A DNA stretch of 7,724 nt from Candidatus Roizmanbacteria bacterium CG_4_9_14_0_2_um_filter_39_13 (lineage in GTDB: Bacteria; Patescibacteriota; Microgenomatia; UBA1406; GWC2-37-13): contig PFSC01000048.1 of assembly GCA_002788865.1 (NCBI GenBank), forward strand, positions 1 to 7,724. Direction: 5' to 3'. Each line of letters begins with the position of its first letter. The first letter of the stretch is position 1. This document shows, piece after piece, positions 1 to 3,569 of this stretch. The notes under the pieces are model-generated. The model made no database searches, was not told the DNA's origin, and saw only the letters and a list, made by a program, of their open reading frames with translations. The translations under genes and the position numbers were made by a program.

Positions 1-105
1 GCAGTTACGACTGTTGTAGTCTTTGATACCCTGTGCTCTTGGCACAGGGTTGTTCATTTGCTTTTGATTAAATCTTGCCAACTCCTCGCGCACCTCTGTG
101 AGATT
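1..105 (-). other. Unidentified C-terminal or internal coding fragment at left edge
   Basis: An open minus-strand frame runs from 105 off the left edge after a TAA at 106-108. Its 35 residues contain TEVREELARFNQKQM and end in IKDYNSRNC. The composition (charged helix, then a Pro/Asn-rich stretch) looks more like protein than random AT-rich DNA, but I do not recognise the family. It abuts the point where RhuM similarity stops at about 113, so it may be a fragment joined by deletion or recombination. It could also be a chance open frame. Confidence 0.25.
28..50. repeat. Perfect 9-bp stem-loop
   Basis: ACCCTGTGC (28-36) pairs perfectly with GCACAGGGT (42-50) around a TCTTG loop. On the plus strand a moderately T-rich stretch follows, so it could be a weak intrinsic terminator for a plus-strand gene left of the window. 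It also lies inside the open minus-strand fragment. Its role is undecided. Confidence 0.4.
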
Positions 106-112
106 TTATGGG

Positions 113-403
113 ATAGCCGACGGAAATAATCGCATCAAGATTATAAATCCTAACCGGTCGATTGACGCTTCTTTCACCCTCTTTTTGAACTACCGAGGAA
201 TCCTCGGTAGTTCGTTTTTCGTCTATTTCTCCTTCTAAATAGACATTTTTCAAGTGCAAGCTTATGTTATCCATGCTACAATTAAAAAGCTCAGCCATCT
301 GCTTTTGGCTTAACCAAACCGTCTCATCTTGTATCTTAACCTCAATCTTCGTTTGCCCGTCTGCAGTGTTATAAATAATTATTTTGTTATTTTATTCAGT
401 CAT
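113..403 (-). pseudogene. RhuM-family (virulence/DNA-binding-like) pseudogene, 5' part
   Basis: The frame starting at ATG 403 reads MTE, then a TAA at 392-394, then continues in the same frame with NNKIIIYNTADGQTKIEV and, further on, QMAELFNCSMDNISLHLKN, VVQKEGERSVNRP and YNLDAIISVGY. This is the characteristic N-terminal region of RhuM-type proteins, with a helix-turn-helix-like segment around MAELFNC. Similarity ends near 113; the frame then runs on with unrelated residues to a stop at 68. Normal family members are about 300 residues, so only the first third remains and it carries a nonsense codon at position 4. Translation from an internal ATG at 298 would give a 76-residue product without the first strand. 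Best read as a decayed gene. Function of the family is unsettled: it was named from Salmonella RhuM and is often found with toxin-antitoxin or restriction genes. Confidence 0.75.
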
Positions 404-437
404 ACTATTTTTTAAACGGCGATACTCCCCTATTTTA

Positions 438-569
438 CTACAGATATTTGTAGCGGAATATGGGTGATCCGCCAGTCGGCGGAGTGAGTTCAAAAAAATG
501 TTTTTCGTTCTTATATGTTTGATAGGCTTTCCTCAATTTAATCCCCTTTAAAAAACCATACCCTCTCAT
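438..569 (-). other. Unassigned small open frame (43 aa) carrying a palindromic repeat
   Basis: ATG at 569 opens MRGYGFLKGIKLRKAYQTYK and ends at TAG 438-440. The frame is open further upstream to a TAA near 615. The C-terminal part (FELTPPTGGSP) is encoded by the palindromic repeat at 468-488, so that portion is not ancestral coding sequence. No family is recognised and no ribosome-binding site is evident. It may be the 3' remnant of a decayed gene or a chance frame in the gap between the RhuM and cupin pseudogenes. Confidence 0.2.
468..488. repeat. Short GC-rich palindromic (REP-like) repeat
   Basis: TCCGCC (468-473) pairs with GGCGGA (478-483) around AGTC, followed by GTGAG. The GC-rich stem stands out in AT-rich surroundings. 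A related unit lies inside copB at 5546-5573: both have CCGCC, three bases, CGGCG and then GAGTGAG, the copB copy with five extra bases. Two related copies suggest a dispersed repeat family. Confidence 0.55.
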
Positions 570-631
570 TAGAGCTGTGTAATAGATTCTGAAAACCAAA
601 ATTGATCCCTGTTCTTAACATGAAAACCAAT

Positions 632-828
632 TTATTTGATTGGTCCGCCAACAACTTTCATGTCATGGTCTGCAAAAACGGCGTGTTGTACATTTCTTGG
701 AAGAAAAATTGTATCGCCTGATTTCATTTGCAATGACGTAAAACCATTCGTCTTGGTAAGGATGAATATGCAATGGTGGTCCTCCATTTGGTGTTAGCCT
801 CTTTTAAGGTCAATTCCTCGATGCTTGC
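632..828 (-). pseudogene. Cupin-domain protein pseudogene (possible remnant of a third integron cassette)
   Basis: Three minus-strand pieces in different frames add up to one cupin. IEELTLKEANT (about 785-822) is followed after a one-base shift by GGPPLHIHPYQDEWFYVI (about 730-786), then after a deletion by MKSGDTIFLPRNVQHAVF and DHDMKVVGGPIK, ending at TAA 632-634. The HIHPYQDE stretch supplies the metal-binding H-x-H-(x)n-E of cupin motif 1, and GDTIFLPRNVQHAV is motif 2. The strands between the motifs are missing, and the 5' end is cut where the repeat at 829-885 begins. No working protein is possible. It lies on the same strand as the cassette genes and directly downstream of the 991-1084 attC-like site, so it may be the third cassette, though no attC remains beyond it. 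Confidence 0.75.
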
Positions 829-885
829 GTCGTCATCCCGACCCCCCGTAACGGGGATGGAGGGATCCCTCGATTTTGGGACGAC
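829..885. repeat. Dispersed palindromic repeat with nested hairpin
   Basis: Outer arms GTCGTC-AT-CCC (from 829) and GGGACGAC (878-885) form an imperfect inverted repeat. Inside, CCCCG (844-848) pairs with CGGGG (852-856), and GGGATCCC is self-complementary. The opening, GTCATCCCG with GGGATCC further in, resembles dispersed repeats seen in many bacterial genomes. It marks the truncated 5' end of the cupin pseudogene, so its insertion, or a deletion next to it, probably broke that gene. Confidence 0.6.
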
Positions 886-890
886 AGAAA

Positions 891-906
891 CCGACCCTTG
901 GGTCGG
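891..906. repeat. Short perfect hairpin CCGACCC/GGGTCGG
   Basis: CCGACCC (891-897) is directly followed, after TT, by its complement GGGTCGG (900-906). On the plus strand it leads into AGTGTCATTTTAAT, faintly terminator-like. It is probably part of the same composite repeat as 829-885. From here to 990 no gene or further structure is seen. Confidence 0.4.
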
Positions 907-990
907 AGTGTCATTTTAATAAAAGTTTGTATTGTATAGTTTAGTCTATCAAAAGTTCCTTATTTTCAAGAAAAATATTTTTTGAATTGC

Positions 991-1084
991 GTATAACGTT
1001 AGGGATATGATAAGTTGCGACCGCAGGGAGCAATTTGGGTGGAGATGTCTGCAAGACTTCGTAACCTCATATCCCTTGTTATAT
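991..1084 (-). repeat. attC-like recombination site 1 (end of deoxyribosyltransferase cassette)
   Basis: Read on the minus strand: R'' core ATATAAC (1084 to 1078), AA, then arm GGGATATGA, a loop region of about 56 nt, arm TCATATCCC, TAAC, and R' core GTTATAC (997 to 991). The inner arms 1001-1010 and 1067-1076 pair perfectly over 10 bp. The cores pair around an asymmetric spacer, A on one side and AAC on the other, matching the unpaired central spacer of attC. The TAACAA...CGTTA layout matches classical 59-base elements. Length of 94 nt is in the normal attC range. The stop of the gene it serves lies 68 nt away (1153). Obvious extrahelical bases in the arms are lacking, so strand choice may rest on the spacer. 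Confidence 0.75.
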
Positions 1085-1095
1085 TCCCCATAGGG

Positions 1096-1132
1096 CTGAA
1101 ATTTAGTGCAACGTCCCGAAGGGAAATTTCAG
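1096..1132. repeat. Stem-loop between cassette gene stop and attC
   Basis: CTGAAATTT (1096-1104) pairs perfectly with AAATTTCAG (1124-1132). The loop contains a small CCC-GAA-GGG hairpin (1115-1123). On the minus strand it follows the deoxyribosyltransferase-like gene and could act as a transcript-end structure, but no T-run follows, so it is not a classical intrinsic terminator. Confidence 0.45.
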
Positions 1133-1134
1133 AG

Positions 1135-1149
1135 TATTATTTTTGCCCC
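1135..1149. repeat. Left arm of 15-bp inverted repeat flanking the cassette gene
   Basis: TATTATTTTTGCCCC here is the exact reverse complement of 1739-1753. The pair brackets the deoxyribosyltransferase-like gene plus the MITE. It could be an older terminal inverted repeat, a long-range stem or part of the gene's original flanks. The repeat is exact; its function is unknown. Confidence 0.6.
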
Positions 1150-1152
1150 GTT

Positions 1153-1539
1153 CTAATCAAATTCATTATTAAATTCAATTAAATTATCTGAAGAAATAAA
1201 TTTCTTTGGGTATCCATCTAATCCCATATCGTTTGTTGGTTCAGAAAAATAAATTAGCTTCTTTAATGCAAGAGCATAGCCCAATTCTATTTTACAACTT
1301 GTTCCCTTATATCCCTCAGGTAAAATAAAATAGACCGCATCAGCTTCTTCAATTGCTCTGTAATGATCCCATGCTAATTTATTTTTTTCTTCAATTGTTA
1401 AAGCAACATCTTTATCTTCAGAACTATAATCTAAATTTGGAAATAGCGGTGTATATCCCAAATTTTCTAATTCTTTCATAATTGCTTTAACTATACTACG
1501 AAATTTCATACTTGAACCAATAACGATTTTCTTACTCAT
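1153..1539 (-). CDS. Nucleoside 2-deoxyribosyltransferase-like domain protein (integron cassette gene)
   Basis: The 128-residue protein has a Rossmann-like layout: N-terminal strand KKIVIGSSM, a helix, then TPLFPNLDY, a central helix HYRAIEEADAVYFILPEGYKG, and the signature segment GTSCKIELGYALALKKLIYFSEP. The glutamate in that segment corresponds to the catalytic Glu of nucleoside 2-deoxyribosyltransferases, which cleave the N-glycosidic bond of deoxynucleosides; the preceding G-T-S lines the ribose pocket. Relatives include DUF4406-like proteins of unknown substrate, so activity is inferred. Length fits a single-domain member. Start ATG 1539 is the only good one; TATAAA lies 12 nt upstream and no Shine-Dalgarno is seen. 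It is the sole gene of an integron cassette ending in the attC at 991-1084. A nucleotide-directed enzyme on mobile DNA could serve defence or salvage; nothing here decides. Confidence 0.8.
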   Translation of the reverse strand: MSKKIVIGSSMKFRSIVKAIMKELENLGYTPLFPNLDYSSEDKDVALTIEEKNKLAWDHYRAIEEADAVYFILPEGYKGTSCKIELGYALALKKLIYFSEPTNDMGLDGYPKKFISSDNLIEFNNEFD

Positions 1540-1582
1540 AATTTAATTGAATTTATAGGTTATTAAAAAGTTTTCTATCTTA

Positions 1583-1735
1583 GAGCCTGTTTGAAAAGTC
1601 TCCTCCTTTGGAAGGAGGAGTACCAGGTACCGTACGGTACCTGGGGAGGTGGTTATTATCAACCACCCCGCCCTCCGAATCGGAGGACACCCCTCCTTGA
1701 AAAGGAGGGGAATTCTATACTTTCCAAACAGGCTC
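1583..1735. mobile_element. 153-bp MITE with TTA target duplications, inserted in the cassette
   Basis: The ends GAGCCTGTTTGAAAAGT (1583-1599) and the complement of 1719-1735 (GAGCCTGTTTGGAAAGT) match at 16 of 17 positions. The element is flanked by TTA at 1580-1582 and 1736-1738, a 3-bp duplication of the TNA type made by some IS5-family transposases. The inside is almost wholly hairpins: a perfect 22-bp palindrome at 1623-1644, GGTGGTT/AACCACC (1648-1654/1661-1667), CCTCCG/CGGAGG, and CCCCTCCTT/AAGGAGGGG (1690-1698/1702-1710). It has no coding capacity, so it would need a transposase in trans. It lies upstream of the deoxyribosyltransferase-like gene and may insulate it from promoters upstream. 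Confidence 0.85.
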
Positions 1736-1738
1736 TTA

Positions 1739-1753
1739 GGGGCAAAAATAATA
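1739..1753. repeat. Right arm of 15-bp inverted repeat flanking the cassette gene
   Basis: GGGGCAAAAATAATA is the exact reverse complement of 1135-1149. It starts immediately after the MITE's right target duplication, so before MITE insertion the pair bracketed the gene more closely. Confidence 0.6.
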
Positions 1754-1757
1754 TTGA

Positions 1758-1859
1758 ATATAACGTTTAGTTGTATCAGGAGTTTTTGGACTCCTTCCTT
1801 ATTATTATCTTTAAGGCAAATTAAGGCAAATTTCTGTAACCTGATACAACTTGTTATGT
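1758..1859 (-). repeat. attC-like recombination site 2 (end of ParB-like gene cassette)
   Basis: Read on the minus strand: R'' core ACATAAC (1859 to 1853), AAGTTGTATCAGG arm, a variable loop, CCTGATACAACT arm, AAAC, and R' core GTTATAT (1764 to 1758). The arms 1769-1780 and 1840-1851 are perfectly complementary over 12 bp. The outer cores pair around an asymmetric spacer, A versus AAAC. The loop holds a small hairpin GGAGT/ACTCC and a 10-bp tandem duplication TTAAGGCAAA (1811-1820, 1821-1830). Ends are shared with the 991-1084 site (TAACAA...ACGTTATA) while the arm sequences are entirely different, the defining attC pattern. It follows the ParB-like gene stop by about 20 nt. Confidence 0.78.
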
Positions 1860-1879
1860 GATGTATTTTGCCGGTTTTT

Positions 1880-2500
1880 TTAGTACATGTCCCAATCTTG
1901 AAAATTTTCCGAAAAACCGATGACAATTTCTATTTCGTTGGGTGTATGGGCAGGGTCAAGTAAATAAACTGTCAATCTCAAATGGCCTTCCACTACAACA
2001 AGATCGGACGAGAGATTTTTGGCGATTAAAATTGGCTCAGGGAATTTTACCCCCTCTTTTAAAGCAGTTAAGGCATCCCAAAATTTCTGATTACTTTGGC
2101 CAAAAATCTCAGTACCTTTTTTAATACTCACAGCGCCGTCTTTGACTAAACGAGTGCCATTTGAAAGTTCGATCCAATAATCATAATCAATATACTTGAC
2201 CTTCATCAGATCATCCTTTGTAAGCACCGCTCTTTTCCATGAAACGTTTTTCGGAAAATTATCGAAGAGATGACCGTCATCATCAGAACCTCCAAATGAT
2301 TGACGCAACTTTAGCCTGAGATCATTTTCGTTTTGATCTTTAAAGTTTGGATTATCGATAATCTTTCTATCAACGCCAAATTTGTCCATAATTTGTTGCA
2401 TTTCGTCGGCAAAACGAAAAGATCCCATTTGTTGCATTATGAACATATGGGTCATCTTTTCTTCTGATATGTCTTTAAGAATTTGCATAGTTTTTTGCAT
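1880..2500 (-). CDS. ParB-like-fold hypothetical protein (first integron cassette gene)
   Basis: Starting at ATG 2500 the product is 206 residues; an upstream TTG at 2524 is less likely because a good -10 box lies between the two. The N-terminal half is charged and helical (ADEMQQIMDKFG). A middle part has YDYWIELSNGTRLVKDGAVSIKKG. The C-terminal part PEPILIAKNLSSDLVVVEGHLRLTVYLL resembles the ParB/sulfiredoxin-like fold, where a G-H-x-R motif lies in the nucleotide-binding site, followed by a closing strand EIEIVIGFSENF. Related proteins are annotated only as ParB N-terminal-domain or hypothetical proteins, so no partition function is implied. It is the first gene of the array, next to the integrase remnant, and is followed at once by an attC-like site, as for a typical single-gene cassette. 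It is intact; role unknown, CTPase or DNA binding possible. Confidence 0.7.
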   Translation of the reverse strand: MQKTMQILKDISEEKMTHMFIMQQMGSFRFADEMQQIMDKFGVDRKIIDNPNFKDQNENDLRLKLRQSFGGSDDDGHLFDNFPKNVSWKRAVLTKDDLMKVKYIDYDYWIELSNGTRLVKDGAVSIKKGTEIFGQSNQKFWDALTALKEGVKFPEPILIAKNLSSDLVVVEGHLRLTVYLLDPAHTPNEIEIVIGFSENFQDWDMY

Positions 2501-2507
2501 AGTTTTT

Positions 2508-2513
2508 AGTATA
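2508..2513 (-). promoter_or_regulatory. -10 box of cassette-borne promoter, probably leaderless
   Basis: TATACT on the minus strand ends 7 nt before ATG 2500, so the predicted transcript begins at or next to the start codon. No Shine-Dalgarno precedes that ATG. No good -35 is visible at the expected spacing. It lies inside the cassette, so the gene may carry its own promoter. Confidence 0.5.
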
Positions 2514-2532
2514 AAGATAGGCAAAATATTTT

Positions 2533-2539
2533 ACATAAC
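2533..2539 (-). other. attI/cassette junction core GTTATGT
   Basis: GTTATGT on the minus strand (2539 to 2533) is the exact complement of the R'' core ACATAAC of the attC-like site at 1758-1859, as expected where the first cassette joins attI (cleavage G^TTATGT). The region 2540-2614 between this core and the integrase remnant would be the attI arm. It lies 76 nt from the integrase start. AAGGAG directly precedes it, followed by TT-ATG-TAA. Confidence 0.65.
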
Positions 2540-2565
2540 TCCTTTTTATCCATACTTTATAACTC

Positions 2566-2594
2566 TATATATCGTTGATTTGTATATTATGCAA
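2566..2594 (-). promoter_or_regulatory. Candidate cassette promoter (Pc-like) reading into the array
   Basis: On the minus strand TTGCAT (2594 to 2589) and TATATA (2571 to 2566) are separated by 17 nt. A transcript would start near 2558, cross the cassette junction and enter the ParB-like gene. In known integrons the Pc promoter sits in intI or attI in this orientation. The sequence is AT-rich, so chance matches are possible. Confidence 0.45.
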
Positions 2595-2614
2595 ACCTTT
2601 GATGCGCTCAAGGC

Positions 2615-2776
2615 ATGCAAGAAATGCTCGACAAGACTGACAGAATTTTGCGGTTGCGTAATTGCAGTTTCCAAACTCGTAAAGCATATTTATTGTACAT
2701 AAAGGAGTATATCAGTTTTTCCAAACTACATGATCTTAAAGAAGGGCAAAAGTCCGTTGTAAATGTTGCTTTAAAC
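2615..2776 (+). pseudogene. N-terminal remnant of tyrosine recombinase (integron-integrase-like)
   Basis: ATG 2615 opens LDKTDRILRLRNCSFQTRKA and continues YLLYIKEYISFSK, the SAM-like core-binding N-terminal domain of XerC/IntI-type recombinases. After about residue 45 an internal deletion joins it to VNVALN, which corresponds to the later helix usually seen as T-x-N-x-A-L-N-A-x-K-F-F-Y. Coding similarity ends at 2770-2776, where the sequence runs into a copB fragment in opposite orientation. The whole catalytic domain (R..H-x-x-R..Y) is missing; intact enzymes are about 270-340 residues. It is inactive. Its divergent placement next to the cassette junction is that of intI. It could alternatively be a XerC-like recombinase unrelated to the array, and the residues left cannot distinguish the two. 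Confidence 0.75.
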
Positions 2777-2893
2777 CTGAAGTTTTGCTTTCCTCAAAGT
2801 CATGGCGTTTATCACCACAATCACGCTTGACATGCTCATCAGGAGTGCCCCCACAGCTCAAAACAAGTTCTCTACCACCTTACGGTACAACTT
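2771..2893 (-). pseudogene. 3' fragment of a second CopB-type ATPase gene (copB')
   Basis: The minus-strand frame reads KLYRKVVENLF, a TGA, then AVGALLMSMSSVIVVINAM and TLRKAKLQV with TAA at 2771-2773. It matches the C-terminus of the intact ATPase gene at 3570: about 55 of 61 bases agree between 2800-2860 and 3598-3658. Relative to that gene, 25 codons between two A-V-G triplets are missing in frame, and the preceding Trp codon has become TGA. All domains upstream of the last helices are absent. It is a relic of another copper ATPase gene or an old partial duplication, lying as a direct repeat of the copB 3' end on the other side of the plus-strand gene pair. Confidence 0.85.
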
Positions 2894-2925
2894 AAATTTT
2901 CTAACTATTTTTTTGCTTCAGGTAG

Positions 2926-2931
2926 TATAAT
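2926..2931 (+). promoter_or_regulatory. -10 box of leaderless promoter for the DUF5678/retropepsin pair
   Basis: A perfect TATAAT sits 6 nt before ATG 2938, placing the transcript start at or near the first codon. There is no room for a Shine-Dalgarno. No convincing -35 is seen 17 nt upstream. The promoter abuts the copB' relic. Confidence 0.6.
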
Positions 2932-2937
2932 GAAGTT

Positions 2938-3144
2938 ATGACAAAGAAAACTACAATGATGGATATTTTTAAAAACCCTAAGTTCAGAGGGAAACATATT
3001 GTACTTATAGGGGGAAAAGTGTTTACAGCAAAAACTGGTGAGGGTGCCGGAGAAATTTTACAAAAAGTAAGAATAAAATATCCAAACCAGACCCCAGAAA
3101 TCGCTTACCTTCCTAAAGCTCAATCCTTAATATTATGGATGTAA
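2938..3144 (+). CDS. DUF5678-like small protein
   Basis: The 68-residue protein has FKNPKFRGKHIVLIGGKVFTA followed by a helix (AGEILQKVRIKYPNQ) and a closing P-E-I-A-Y-L-P...LILWM. This matches the general pattern recalled for DUF5678: a strand with K-Y-V-A-I-V-G, a segment like the 'always/never' helix, and a P-x-x-x-Y-I-P-K end. Function is unknown. Its stop codon overlaps the start of the next gene by 10 nt, implying translational coupling with the aspartic protease. The start is fixed by the -10 box 6 nt upstream. No signal peptide or membrane segment. Confidence 0.65.
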   Translation: MTKKTTMMDIFKNPKFRGKHIVLIGGKVFTAKTGEGAGEILQKVRIKYPNQTPEIAYLPKAQSLILWM

Positions 3145-3566
3145 AGTTTGACTATGAATTTGGTGGGAAAAGTTATTTCGGTAAAATTTTTCGTCCGGTA
3201 GCCAAAGTTTCATTTAAATCAGAAATTAAAGATTTATGGTCTGATGTCTGGATGATTGTTGATACAGGTGCCGATTTTACAATTTTACCCAGATATGTTT
3301 CAAATGACTTAGGAATCTCTCTAGAAAGAGATTGCATTTTAGATACAACCGTAGGTGTCGGGGGGGAGCAAAAAATATATCTTTACAAACAAAAAATAAG
3401 AGTAAAAATTGGAGATTTTCTAAGAGAAATACCACTTGCTTTTTTTGACAGCGATGAAGTCCCACCGCTTCTTGGAAGACTTGGATTTATGGAAACATTT
3501 GATGTAGAATTTTTGAGTTTAAAATCTCACAAAACAATATTTAAAAACATTAAAAGTTCTTTATAG
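3135..3566 (+). CDS. Retropepsin-like single-domain aspartic protease
   Basis: The 143-residue protein has a Trp-rich lead-in and the catalytic triad V-D-T-G-A-D at residues 42-47 within IVDTGADFTILPRYVSNDLG. A flap-like segment (TTVGVGGEQKIYLYK) follows, then PPLLGRLGFMETFDVEF, the usual hydrophobic-hydrophobic-Gly second motif of retropepsins. Only one D-T-G is present, so the enzyme should act as a homodimer. There is no signal peptide, so it is cytoplasmic. The ATG overlaps the stop of the DUF5678-like gene (ATGGATGTAA), so the two are one transcription unit. Substrate unknown; the small partner could be a regulator or target, but that is only inference. It converges with copB with 3 nt between stops. 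Confidence 0.8.
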   Translation: MDVKFDYEFGGKSYFGKIFRPVAKVSFKSEIKDLWSDVWMIVDTGADFTILPRYVSNDLGISLERDCILDTTVGVGGEQKIYLYKQKIRVKIGDFLREIPLAFFDSDEVPPLLGRLGFMETFDVEFLSLKSHKTIFKNIKSSL

Positions 3567-3569
3567 GCT

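Larger units (their letters stand above)
991..2776 (-). mobile_element. Degenerate integron: truncated integrase, cassette junction and two complete attC-ended cassettes
   Basis: The parts are in canonical order. A tyrosine recombinase remnant (2615-2776) reads outward on the plus strand. On the minus strand lie a promoter candidate, a cassette junction core GTTATGT (2539 to 2533), a ParB-like gene, an attC-like site (1859 to 1758), a deoxyribosyltransferase-like gene, and a second attC-like site (1084 to 991), whose terminal core GTTATAC would open a third cassette holding the cupin pseudogene. Each complete cassette starts with a 7-mer exactly complementary to the R'' core of its own attC. 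Genes sit just upstream of their attC sites and all point the same way. The integrase lacks its catalytic domain, so the array should be immobile unless an enzyme acts in trans. Assignment of the recombinase to IntI rather than a general XerC-like protein rests on context. Confidence 0.75.

Noticed and set aside
1096..1132. Intrinsic terminator for the deoxyribosyltransferase-like gene
   Set aside because: The stem is AT-rich and no T-run follows on the minus strand, so it is reported only as a stem-loop.
1543..1926. Minus-strand open frame of 127 codons across the MITE and attC-like site
   Set aside because: It is made of palindromic MITE and attC sequence, overlaps the end of the ParB-like gene and shows no protein family features.
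2501..2524. Longer N-terminus for the ParB-like gene from TTG 2524
   Set aside because: A TATACT box lies between this codon and ATG 2500, which is the better start.
2835..2870. Recoding of TGA as Trp or Gly (alternative genetic code)
   Set aside because: copB ends naturally at a TGA right after its family C-terminus, and no intact gene here needs TGA as sense.
3567..3569. Bidirectional terminator between the protease gene and copB
   Set aside because: Stops are 3 nt apart and no hairpin with T-runs is visible around the junction.
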